A DNA stretch of 64,000 nt, from positions 569,961-633,960 of the forward strand of contig QANU01066119.1 of NCBI GenBank assembly GCA_003254905.1. Direction: 5' to 3'. Each line of letters starts with the position of its first letter. Position 1 is the stretch's first letter. The notes below the pieces were generated by a model. The model was not told where the DNA came from, searched no databases, and saw nothing but the letters and a program-made list of their open reading frames with translations. Shown piece by piece: positions 25,869-36,612 of the stretch. The position numbers were made by a program, and so were the translations under genes. The stretch is from Nissolia schottii. Lineage: Eukaryota; Streptophyta; Magnoliopsida; Fabales; Fabaceae.

Positions 25869-26081
25869 CTTCAGACAATGAGCTTAGTGGCTTATAGCTG
25901 GGCTTGTGAGAACTATCTTTTTGGCTTGGAGTTCTTCGGGATGCGGATGGTGTAGAGAAACAGGCACCAGTAGCAGGAGCTTTTTCAGATGGTGGTGGTG
26001 AAAGTTGTGTAGGTGGATGAGGAGACATGGGTGGACTAGGAGATGGGGATGGTGTTGGAGTCACCTCTTCTCCCCGACTCA
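25794..26081 (-). other. 288-bp spacer between inverted arms, Pro/Ser-rich frame
   Basis: Unique sequence between the two arms. On the minus strand it encodes a Pro/Ser-rich stretch (TPTPSPSPSPPMSPHPP, then SEKAPATGACF and PPRCPGKEPATE) that runs towards the left-arm gene. I infer it is the variable N-terminal region of the left-arm protein, and that the right arm was truncated at the matching point. Confidence 0.6.
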
Positions 26082-27007
26082 CCTCCTTCCCTCGACTCCT
26101 TTCCTCACGCTTCATACTATTTTGCCAATGCACGGAAGAGACCTTTCTAAAAAACTTCTCAAAAAGAACCATCACCACTCTTTATCTTGTGTGCTCAGAG
26201 AAGTTCTCTGACAAAAACCTTGACTTCTCCCACTTGTTTTGCTTCCAAGGTTGGGAGAACTTATTCCACATACACAAGCCTATATACCCCCGACTTGTTC
26301 AATTATTCTTTGCAAATCTCCAAAACTGTTGGAAAACCATCTATGTGTGCAGTGTCCAAATCACCATCTCTCCCCTTATCCTCTCTCAACTTTTTCATGT
26401 CTCTTACCAAAGTACTGAGATTTTTCTTAGTCGAAAATGGAACACCGACTTACCTTTCACCTACCATGAGGTGATATCATCTCTGGCTGAGCATAGATCA
26501 AAACTCTCTGGGATGAAATTCTCTTCCCAAGCCCTCAACCCATCAAACAAACAGCTCCATAGAATAATTACACATGCCATACTTCCTAGACAAGGAAGTT
26601 TTGACAAAGTTACCATGATGGATGCAGTGGTGTTGTACTGCTTGCTCCACAAAATTCCAATCAGTTTTCCCTACATATTCATTCAGTACATCCTAGCCTG
26701 TTTATCTCAACAACAAACTCTACCCTATGCCATGTTGCTAACCTTAATATTTGAATTTTGTGACATCCCACTGGATGGGGAACAATGTGAAGACAAGGTA
26801 AAACACATGCACGGTAGAGGGAAGAGCAAGGCACAGCCATCAGAGCCTATTGAGATCTCAACCGACTCATCTGCTTCATCCCTCAAAATGAAGAAAAAAT
26901 TCAAGACTTCCAAGGGTCATTCAATCAAACATTTCATGCTACAGATCCTCAAAGAGGTCATGTGTCTCCAAGACACAATCTCCTTGATGACCCAACGCCG
27001 AGCATAG
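26027..27007 (+). CDS. Transposase_32-like retroelement protein (right arm)
   Basis: A 326-residue frame. Residues 1 to about 19 fall in the spacer and are read antisense to the other arm's Pro-rich region, so genuine homology starts near SFPRLLSS. The body (ENLFHIHKPIYPRLVQLFFA, ITISPLILSQLFHV, then the Met/Leu-rich helix YILACLSQQQTLPYAMLLTL) matches the layout of the plant 'putative transposon protein' domain. A Ser/Lys-rich tail follows. The stop (TAG at 27005-27007) replaces a GAG codon preserved in the left arm, so this copy is cut short by about 28 residues. No protease, integrase or reverse transcriptase is present, so the element is non-autonomous. Confidence 0.75.
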   Translation: MGGLGDGDGVGVTSSPRLTSFPRLLSSRFILFCQCTEETFLKNFSKRTITTLYLVCSEKFSDKNLDFSHLFCFQGWENLFHIHKPIYPRLVQLFFANLQNCWKTIYVCSVQITISPLILSQLFHVSYQSTEIFLSRKWNTDLPFTYHEVISSLAEHRSKLSGMKFSSQALNPSNKQLHRIITHAILPRQGSFDKVTMMDAVVLYCLLHKIPISFPYIFIQYILACLSQQQTLPYAMLLTLIFEFCDIPLDGEQCEDKVKHMHGRGKSKAQPSEPIEISTDSSASSLKMKKKFKTSKGHSIKHFMLQILKEVMCLQDTISLMTQRRA

Positions 27008-27998
27008 GAGAGCAAGCAAGCCACAAAGGAGATCAAAAACAACAAGGCTAGGACCAAATGTTTGCTCACCCAGATCGAAACCACTCTCGCCACCGATGAT
27101 TCCGAAGACTTTTAGATATGCTTTAATATTTTCTTGCATGACATAGAAAATTTTTTATTTTTTTTATTTTCGTTGTTTTTGCCAAGGCCATTGAGCCTTG
27201 CCTGGATATTTTTTTATGTAAAAACCTAAAAATCTATAACTGTTTTGGAACTAACTACTTTATCAAACAAAACTTTTCTGGCATATATTCTGTTTCTTAT
27301 TACACACAGGTTGCAAAATCCCTTGATGACAAAAGGGGGAGAAACCAAATGAGGAATGAACAAGGAGCTTCAACAATCCAAACGGTAAATGTGGGGTTAA
27401 ACTCTAACTTGTCTCCTGTCTGTCTAATGAAACTCTGTAACTTGTCTCCTGAAATTCTGTAACTTGTCTCCTAAAATCTCTCTGAGTTATCTCCTAACAC
27501 ATTCCTAAATCCACACACACACATCACATAAATTACACATCCTAAACACATACCCTGTATGATCACTGTTGTATGATTGAATTGGAGACTCTCCAGGTCA
27601 TTATGTGTTAAGTGTGATATTGAAAATGAATGGACTTGGAGTTTCTCATTGCATGAATATTGTATGTTTTGCATGTGGGTGAGGCCCACCTTGAAATATT
27701 TCTTTTTAATAAAAATGAGAGAAATCAAGAAAGGGCTAAATCCCAAATAATTAAAATGACATCTAAGCCTCTTGTATTTCTTAGTCAAGAAATCAAGAGA
27801 TTCCTTAGAAATAAAAGAAATAAATCCTTAAACATGCACCTCTCTCAAAATCATTGAGATAAAAGGCATACAAGGTTAAGGATACATGCAAGAAGCCTTA
27901 ATTGAGGGGGAGCAAATATTAATAAGGGGGAGCTCTTGAAGGTATATCTAAACTCTTTAGTTCACACTTTGATTATTGATTGTCATCAATGGGGAGAT
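27008..27998 (+). mobile_element. right internal arm 3' part with polypurine tracts
   Basis: Non-coding 3' region of the right element, with AAAAGGGGGAG (about 27331), GAGGGGGAGC (27904), AAGGGGGAGC (27925) and the final GGGGAGAT tract directly before the LTR (27991-27998). The left arm has the inverted equivalents except for about 450 bp (27315-27765). Confidence 0.75.
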
Positions 27999-29732
27999 TG
28001 TTGAGTCAATTTGTAATATTTAATTTAATGATGACAAACATTGTATGAACTTTCTCATGTGTGTGCAAGTGTTTCAGGATAAATTCTTGGCCCAATTTTG
28101 TTCTTAAAGAATTAAACAAATGGGAACAAAAAAACGGAACATTCAGCCCAAGAATTTCACGGCCCAATTCATCCTTTTGGGAAAAGTAAGAAATAAAATA
28201 TGGGAAGCATTAATTTTCTGACCAATGAAAACCAAAGGAAAAAATCAGCAAATTTCTGAAGCAAAAGGGCGAAGCAAATGGAAAATGGAAAGAGAGAAGG
28301 AAGATGTATGGCTGCGTCAGAGCCGTTTGAAGGAAAAAAGAAACTTATAAATATATATTTATGTGTCTGACGCAAATGAAAAGGAATCATCGTGAAACGT
28401 TTTCCCAAAGGATGAAAATAATAAAAAGGGGATGTGATGTGGCGCAGCAGCAAAGTACAGGATTTGTTGAAAAGCAATAAAGAAAATAGAATTCTTGAAT
28501 AGAGAAAAACGTGCTGCAAAGGAAATTATATATGCTCGGAAATGCATGCTTCCAATGCACTGACACGGACAAGTGCATCAGCCAAATTTACGGAAATAGA
28601 GAAAGAAGAAATTTGTTCATAGTACTGAAAAATATTTCAAAAAGAAAGGACGGGGAATTACTTTTTGAAATGAAGGAAAAGCTGAAGAACTTTTTCCCAA
28701 AGGAAGCAAATAACAAAAAGAAAGAGAGAGAGAAGGAGACTGGCAGCATCAGACCGAAAAGACAAGAAAGAAATAAAACATTGAAAAGGCAATGCATAGA
28801 AGTCGTGCTGCAGAATTATTAAAGAGCTATCAAGTTGAATATTTCAAAAGGAAAAAAGGAAAATTAATTTTGAAATATGGAAACGTGTTTCAGTAATGGC
28901 GTCAGAATTTGAGAAACGTGATAAGGCTGCGCAAACAGTAAGGCATCAGAAAAGAAAAGGAAAAAGGTACAAAAGAGAATTTTACACAACGGATAAAAGG
29001 ATTTTTCCTGGTACAAAAGGACGTGTACGAACCAATGGACGGAAGACAACTCACCTACACCTGCAAATGTTCTAAATTTCAAATGACAAACGGTCAAAAT
29101 TTTCTGATTATAAAAAGGGAAATGATGTGACCTATCCAGGTAGAAAAAAGAGAAGAACCAAAATGCCTGCTATTATACTTGCAACCTGAAGCCATTATTC
29201 TATTCTTTTTTCTCCTCTCAAGGTTCAATCTGAAAATCTCTATATAATCTCCTTGTTCAAACCTTGTTTTCTTTGTGAGATAAGCTCTAATGCTTGAGAG
29301 ACTTAGAGAATGAAAAAGGCTGAGCATAGAGAGAATTTCTGGAAGAGCCACTTGTTTGTTATTTGTTCTTGAGAGTTTTTTCTTTTTAATCTATCACCAT
29401 TCGAGAGTTTTGTTCTGTTGAATTAGTGTTTGTAATTTGGAAATCTTGTGAAGGAATATTGAAATAGGTACTTAAAGAACTGGACGTAGATTCCTAACTC
29501 TTAGGAATCGAACCAGTATAAATCCCTTGTGTGATCTCCCTTTCTTTCATTATTTATATCTTTTATTCTTTCAATCAAAATTCTGTTTTAAAGATTCTTT
29601 TTTTTTTAAACTTGTCTCTCCGAATATAAGAAAATATCTCCTGAAATTTAAGGAGATAACATTTCAAGAGAAAGTTTTCAAAAACTCCTGCTTACATTCA
29701 ATCCCCCTTCTCTAAGTCACATAAAACCATCA
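27999..29732 (+). mobile_element. right LTR of inverted retroelement pair
   Basis: About 1.73 kb. It starts TGTTGAGTCAATTTG directly after the polypurine tract and ends CATAAAACCATCA. Within it is the stretch ending in a C-rich ATCCCCCTTCTC motif typical of plant LTR 3' ends. The flanking five bases (AGTGA) do not match those outside the left LTR (GGTTA), so the pair is not a single simple insertion. The open frames on both strands here are incidental. Confidence 0.85.
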
Positions 29733-30550
29733 AGTGACATTGTAGGTAGCCATTTGAATTGTTACTTTGGGCAACAGGTGTTGAGAAAATAATATCAAGA
29801 GTGGGGTTGGTAGACTAGAGTTTAGGGGTGTGACATCATGCATATAAAGGCAATATGAAGATCAACAAGTCAAGGCATAATATTAGGTTCCACGTTGCTT
29901 AGCCTTTATAAGAACTTGAGAAACCCTCCCCCATGAGTTAACTTTTGGGGTTGAGTACCCTTTTGCTCTAAAGATGAAGTTTTGTTACTTTGTATAAGTA
30001 GTTAGAATTCAGTTATGGGTTAAATTACCTTCTAACTAACTTCTCTAACTCATGTATATAAGGTCTTTTACACCAATTCATTCGATAAGAACTATCATTT
30101 AATTCATTCAGTTTCTCGTTACATAAATATACTATCTTCGGCAGTAGTATTTGATGAAGCAATGAAAAACCTCAAGTGAGCTATCATATAATGAGGGAAG
30201 ACGTGGAGCAAAATATCTATCCGTACAAATAACTGGTAAATGATAATCATGAGTGCCAAGTCAGAACTAATAATCTTAAGCAACAAGAGACTTTTGAAGT
30301 ACAAAAAACTGCATGTAAAACAAATATATTATAATTACGTATTTTTCTGTTTTATCTTTACTGTAAAGTCTTGGCTAGATGTCACGATGGATTTTCCTTC
30401 AACCATGTATGTTAAGTGGGAAGAGGTAAACATGGAAATGTAATGTATTTGGCCATCCAGTAAAATTACATCAGTTTAGTTACTAGTGATAATCCAGTTT
30501 AAAACTTCTAAAAAGTTAACGAGTAATTCAATTCAAGAGCAAGTTAGACT
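29733..30550. other. LTR-like remnant and SKA1 3' flank
   Basis: About 29740-30120 reads like the end of another LTR, with a TATA-like CATGTATATAAGG (30053) and a following leader. The rest is AT-rich. I looked for the missing final SKA1 exon on the minus strand here and did not find it. Confidence 0.45.
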
Positions 30551-30580
30551 TCACCAAAATGGAAAGGCAAGAATACTCAC

Positions 30581-33496
30581 TGTTAATATTGCCTTTCCAG
30601 TGTTGTCAAGTTTCAGTGCTGGTCCTTTAATGTCAACTTCAAGAAAGAAGTGTTTGCCCTTAATCCCATCCATGCTGGCAACATCTCTTATTTCCTGCAT
30701 TTTGCAAGACACCTAAGAACCTTTTCTTCTGGCATGAATCAAGAAACACCACGATTCCTAGAGATATAGTTGTTAAATGAAAATTGATGTTTAACTCACC
30801 AGGGCTTTCTCCCAAAGATTTTCTGCCAACTACATGAACAAATAAAACAACTTGTCACGACAAGGGCAAACTGCAACAAGTGTAACGAATGTAATTGGCA
30901 ACTTAGAAGAAAATTGATCATTAACCTTCTTTTTGGGGGCAGTGATCAATTGAGCATTTGCTTCAGCATAAGATGCCATATCATTGATTGCTGCATTCAC
31001 CTTCTCTAGAGTAAGCCTACCTCTCATGTATCTGTAATATCAAACCTAGTGTAAGGCAATTTAGTAACAAAACCTGGATAGATGTGAATTCAGTACCGAA
31101 GCGTTCAAATCATTTAAAGGGAAGGGAAATACTAAGAAAGTTATATATAGGAAGTTCCATGCGTAGACAGTTAATAGTACAGTGACTAAACCCATTTCTT
31201 GTCAACGATCAAGTTAACATTTCTTGAAACATTTCAAATCATACACCCGCCTGCAACACCTTCAGATTGCCCCAACATATTTTAAATTTTAAGAGCCAAA
31301 AGCACTGGAAAAATGAAAGGATCCAAAGCTACAAACGCATTATAACAATGGCTGCACAGTTCTTATTTTATCTTTTGAAAAGTAATTTAAGGATGTTGCA
31401 TTGACAATCCCTCTTTGCATCATCGCCCATGTTTTATGGCACATTTATGATTTATATATGTATGGTCTAGATGAATTCAGACTAACAATTTACAGAAAAT
31501 TATCTAATGAAAGTATGCATAATTACTTACGATGACAAGGAATCCAGTTCACTTGCAGTAACATGCCACATTGGTGGTGACCCACGACCTTTTTTCTCCT
31601 AAAAATGATGAAATAAAAGAAAATGTGAGACCACATTTTGAGTATTTGGCAATATAGCAAGTGAAAGAAAAGAAAATGATGTATAGACCAGATCACCGTC
31701 ATAGAAATTCTCAAGTGGAAAACAGATAAAAAGAATGGCGAAGAAGAAAAAACAGAGATAAATACATGAAATGCAAAGCAATAGAATAGAGCTAAACTGT
31801 CAAGCTTGTGATGATTCAAATATGAATTCAAAAATTAATGCATGGCAAGCTTTGCAAGGATTGAAGCAAGGTAAAACATAGGCTGAGCCCAATACAATTG
31901 TTTAAACAAGAAAGTATTAGTGTAACTTAGAAAATAGCAGCGATCTTTAGCTCTGTAAGTAAACTTGCAGGCTTTGAGTCATGGAACTGGAGGGATATGT
32001 ACCATGTTAGGTGTGAAGAAAATAAAGTTTGTACTAACACAGATTTTGCCTACCTTAGGCAATGGTGCAGGCTCCTCATCAACTTTCAAAGTCTCAAATC
32101 GAGGGTCTTGTCCAGAAAATTCAGGAAACAAACTGAGTAACAACAAGACTGTCAGCTTCAACGTGAGATTATACCTCTGAAATCGCAATAAACCAAAGCA
32201 CCTAATACCAGTAAAAGAAAAAGTGTAATTACCATCTACTAGTCGCAGAATTTGAAGTTGTCACTCTATCAGCCAATTGGGAGGGAACGTAAAGAGACAT
32301 ACTCTGCAGTTTCTTTTGCTGCCTCAACGATGCATTGATCAATTTCTACAATTAGGCAAAAAAAAAAACCTCCAAATTCAATTGTCATTCAATCAAAAAT
32401 AAACAATTTCTTCAAACCAATCATCCATCTTTTCCCCTCATCTTCCAAATAATACAAAGACAATTGAGAAATTACAGGGACAAACATCAAAATCCAAAAA
32501 TTATGTTGACTTTTTTCTTTCCCAAGCAACAGGATTATTTTCAGTAACATGCCTGAATTTGTCCTTTTTCAGGAGAAACGATCAGTTATCCTTTCAAAAG
32601 CACTGTTAGCAAACTTTTGATTATAAGTTGTTTTAAATAAGAAATACGCTACTACAAAAATACATTACAATTCTAGCTTTGAGTGTAATTAAAAACTAGT
32701 ATCTTTTTAGCAACATCAGCTAGAAATTCTTACTACACTACACTAATCAAAACACCACACATAATCATAGAACTCACTGGATTAAAATTAACATATTTGT
32801 TGCAAAACTGCAAGAGTTACCACTCTCCATTGAAAAAATAATTGCCTAAAGCGAATCAATAATTTTCCACAAATTCAGTGAAAGCAGAATACGAAGCCCG
32901 AAACACTAAACAATTTGTTGAACACAAAAACTCACGCAGAGTAAGAGAGGAGAAATACTCTCCTGTGTAAAGCCAACAATACTCAGTCATACGCAAACCA
33001 TCGCCGTTAATAAGGTACCTTTTCAACGTAGAGAATCGCAGATCCTCGCCGTTGATCAGGTAGGTTCAAAATGTAAGAAATTACAAAGGAATCTAATCTA
33101 ACCTAATCAACCACTTTAACACAGGAATGTGAAGTTTACACATGAGAGAGAGTGAAAGAGTGTGAAAAATTGCCTTGGTTTTAGGGATGGCTTGTGTCTC
33201 TTCGCGGAGACGGTCCTTGATGGCCTGCACCTGAATCTCCATGGCGCTCACCGCCGCGTCCACCGCCGACAGATCTGCGATGCTGCTCGCCGGAAACACT
33301 GCAAAAAGAAGAAGCAGAAAGAAGATAAACACGGGCAGATTCGTGCGTGGAATCTTCTAGAAAGGAAATAAAAAAGAGAGGGATAAGAAATTGAACTGTT
33401 TCTGGCAATGACGAGCTCCTGGAGGTGGGTTATGCGAGCGTTGAAGGAGGACACCAAGGAATCGAGCGAGGACCCGGCTTTGGTGGTGGCATCCAT
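30581..33496 (-). CDS. SKA1: spindle and kinetochore-associated protein 1 (SKA1) homologue, last exon missing
   Basis: SKA1 is a microtubule-binding kinetochore protein that helps couple chromosomes to spindle microtubules in mitosis. Exons (minus strand): 33496-33397, 33298-33174, 32345-32233, 32132-32054, 31598-31531, 31031-30926, 30829-30800, 30694-30581. The phases join perfectly to give 245 residues, against about 270 in Arabidopsis. Landmarks are MDATTKAGSSLDSL at the start, ELVIARN-M-FPASSIADLSAVD across intron 1, IKDRLREETQAIPKTK then KLINASLRQQKKL across intron 2, YMRGRLTLEKVNAAINDMAS, and GKHFFLEVDIKGPALKLDN. Intron 2 uses a GC donor (AAG|gcaatt). The C-terminal exon of the microtubule-binding domain (expected VLRHLGRI-like, about 25 residues) was not found. 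Reading through the last donor adds nine residues and stops at 30551. Confidence 0.92.
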
Positions 33497-33551
33497 GCTG
33501 CGCTCTCTCTCTCTCTCTCTCTCTCTGTGGGAACGAATTCTGTATCTTCAT
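33497..33551 (-). promoter_or_regulatory. SKA1 5' leader with CT/GA microsatellite
   Basis: Directly upstream of the SKA1 ATG (complement of 33494-33496) lies a CT dinucleotide run on the plus strand (33503-33526), GA in the transcript sense. Such tracts are common in plant core promoters and 5' leaders. Confidence 0.45.
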
Positions 33552-35440
33552 GTGAAGGAGTTTTTTGAAATGCTATGCCACTTTAGGCGGCAAAATCACA
33601 ATCAATTTCTAATAATAATAATAACAATAAATAATAAGAATAATAATAATAATTTAATAAACGATCAAATCAATAGTGAAACACAATCGAATACTTCATT
33701 TTTCAACCATTTATATATCATAATAGATGGATGGTCTCCCACGAAATATCCCCCTTCATTGTACTCATGTTGGCTTCTCGTCCATTTTTTCCTCGCCCAA
33801 ATGCACCCTATAAGTAAATGTGACAGTTTCGTGATTTTAATATTATTATTATTATATTATTATTACTTTTGCACAAACCAAAATTGAAGACTCATATCAA
33901 TACATGTGATGTACTAATTATCATTGACATTGTTTATTGACATACTCATTAAACAAAAAGTAGCAGCCGATCAATCAATCAATTGAGAAATTTTTAAAAG
34001 ATTTTCTTGGAAAATGTTTGAAACACAATATAACATTCCGCCAAAATGGTTCTTAATATAATAATATAATAATCAATTACAAAAACTGAACATAAAAATG
34101 TGATTCACAAGGATATTTTTTAATCAAAACAAAGTACGGGAAGTACTTGCATAATTCTTGGTTGGTCTAACCAAAATGTCATTGGTGACCAAAAATAAAT
34201 ACTGCCATCACCAACCACAAACAGTGTTTGGCTCCCATTTTAAATTGCAAATGAAAAATTTAAACACTAAAGCTAATATACTATCTACATATAACACTAG
34301 CACTAAGGATAATATCCCCTTTGGTTGCTGTCAAGCTCGAATCTACCTTTTTTTTGGTGGTTTACACTGCAATCTACAGGTTGCTTCCCAACCAGTGTCT
34401 TTTTCTTAAAATACAAGGCTTGAGACTTCAACCTCACAATTCTTTGTATAGGGAGAGAATTCAGTTTTGCAAGTTATTACTATCAATATTTAAGTACATT
34501 TAAATCTTCATGTACAAGTTGATTATTTGTTATCCTAATGTATTGATTTTAATTCATTCTTTTTATCGCACAACTAGCAACTAGCAATTTCCGATGCAAT
34601 ATAAAAGGCTTAATAAATAAAAAATCAGCATGCAAATTGTGATTCAATTATACTCTACATTACTTAAAATTTTGCTTACTGTAGAATGAGAATAAAGAAT
34701 ATTTTGAACCAAGTCAAATTTCATATTGAATCACATGGCATATGAATTAGCAATTTATGAAGTAATAAGTTTATCATCTTAGCAATTTTTGATACAATAA
34801 TAGTGTAGAAGTAGATTAGTCCTTTAATCTTTCATGTAGATTTGTTGGATTCACAATCTCTCAATTTTTTTTACACAATTTCAGTGTTTGAAACATTTAC
34901 CTACTAATTAAATACTTTCATGTTTATTTTGTTATCTTTTCTAGAAAAAGCTCCTTCTAAGCTCACTTGGAATCCTCTTTTTGGTCATCCCGTGTAAAGC
35001 TAAAGTAAGGTTAATGCTATAGAGGTACCTAGGCCCATAGGTCAATACCAAGGATTTAGTCTGTTGGAATAAATAACCAAAGATAACTCCATGGCAATGT
35101 GAAGCTGACCAAGGATTTAGTCTGCTGGAATTTATTGAACAAGAGGGGAATCTTCGTCAATGCATATGAAATTGGTTGATGAGGGGTTAGTCATCGCTCA
35201 GTGAATGACAGGCCCCACAGCGACATGTGACAGTTCGTAGACATGACATGCAGATACAATATATAATATAATATCAACCATGAAAACATCATGTAATTAT
35301 AATACATAGTACGTAAAAGCATTTGAGAATATAAATATGTTGGGAGTTCTCTAGATAGACGAATTCGAGCATTACGATTTAACTGTTCCTGAAATTTTTG
35401 GGCTTTGCAGTCTTTCCCTAATCTACATGATACATGATAT
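33552..35440. other. SKA1 promoter side and intergenic DNA
   Basis: No gene is supported. AAT-type simple repeats occur near 33615-33655 and 33841-33866. The remainder is AT-rich without recognised elements. Confidence 0.55.
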
Positions 35441-36612
35441 TGTTACCAAGTGGCTTCAAATACACAAGATGGGGGTGAATTGGGTATGCAAACTTTTTCG
35501 CAAATGTTTTATCAATTAGATATTGGAAAGAATATATGCTAGACTTTCTTAACAAATGTTTTAAATCCAACGGTAAAGCAACCTATTAATATCACACAAG
35601 CAATATGAAAATAAAGAGTTGAGGGATAAAGAGATTGCACACTCAATTTATCCTGTTTCAATCACCCTTGTGATTTATGTTCAGTCCCCAAGCGATTTGC
35701 TCAAGTTTTTCTCCACTATCTTCAAGCTTCTATAACTTAGTTGTTTGACAATCCTTTACAACCAAGAACACTCTCCACACCTTGTGCTTGATTCTCAAGT
35801 AATCCACCTTAGGGATACCACACCCTAATCAATTAGAGGGATACATTTCCCTCCTTACAAATGTATAGAATTTTTTGTGTAGAATCAGAAAATCTCTCAA
35901 AGAGTGAATAATACAAATTGAAGTTCTATAGGTGTATGAGTCGTATCTGTCTTTTTGCTCTTTAAGAAGGCTCAAATAAATGCTTTTATGATAGACAGGA
36001 AGATGAAAGTTTATGAGTAAATGTTCTACCTTGAATCACTGATTTAGGTGAGTATTTATTGAGGTCTAAGTGATTCTAGACATTGCACATTTAATGCTCT
36101 GAATTCTGGTTGTGCAGAACTAGCCGTTGCTGAATTTTGTGACAGAGTCATTCGAATGACTTGCAATGGTCATTCGAATGACTTATGCTATATAGTCATT
36201 ATATGATTGTTGTGTCAAAGTCATTCGAATGACTTACAAGGGTCATTAGTCATTAGGCATAAGTCATAGAGAGCTCGAAAACTTTGGCAATCAAATGACT
36301 CAATCGAATGCCTTTTAAGAATGAGTCATTCTAGTGACTTGTTCATAAGCCATTTGAATGAATTCTGAAAAATGGTCATTCGAATGAACTATGCTAATCT
36401 TAGCTAAAATCATTCTTTTTCTTATCCTTTTGATTCTTATTATTGATCTTAACCATTTTTATTTCCTACAATCAAAGGATTACCTTAAGAGCCTTTAGAG
36501 ACATAACACACACTTAACCTTTAACAACAAATTTCTTAAGTCCTAAATCTATATCTTCATTGAATCTTTGACTTCAAAACTTGCACCTTTTGTCACATCA
36601 AAACCTACAACA
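35441..36612 (-). mobile_element. solo LTR (minus orientation) with palindromic subrepeats
   Basis: About 1.17 kb with TGTTACC at the left and CTACAACA at the right. Read on the minus strand it begins TGTTGTAGGTTTTGATGTGA and ends near the ACCCCC-type motif and CTTGGTAACA, the style of plant LTRs. It contains the 14-bp perfect palindrome GTCATTCGAATGAC at about 36147, 36169 and 36219, plus degenerate copies up to 36380. No exact target duplication flanks it; a near-repeat GATACATGAYAT occurs just left and 14 bp beyond the right end. Confidence 0.65.

Noticed and set aside
25738..26178. 146-residue minus-strand Pro-rich protein as a host gene
   Set aside because: It spans the spacer and arm ends of the inverted retroelement and is best read as the variable N-terminal part of the element's own gene.
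28169..29715. Numerous short frames on both strands around 28-29.7 kb
   Set aside because: They fall within the LTR, have biased composition and mirror the left LTR; none has a domain.
36140..36385. CRISPR-like array suggested by the repeated GTCATTCGAATGAC motif
   Set aside because: Eukaryotic context, short irregular spacing, palindromic unit inside an LTR; no repeat/spacer structure.
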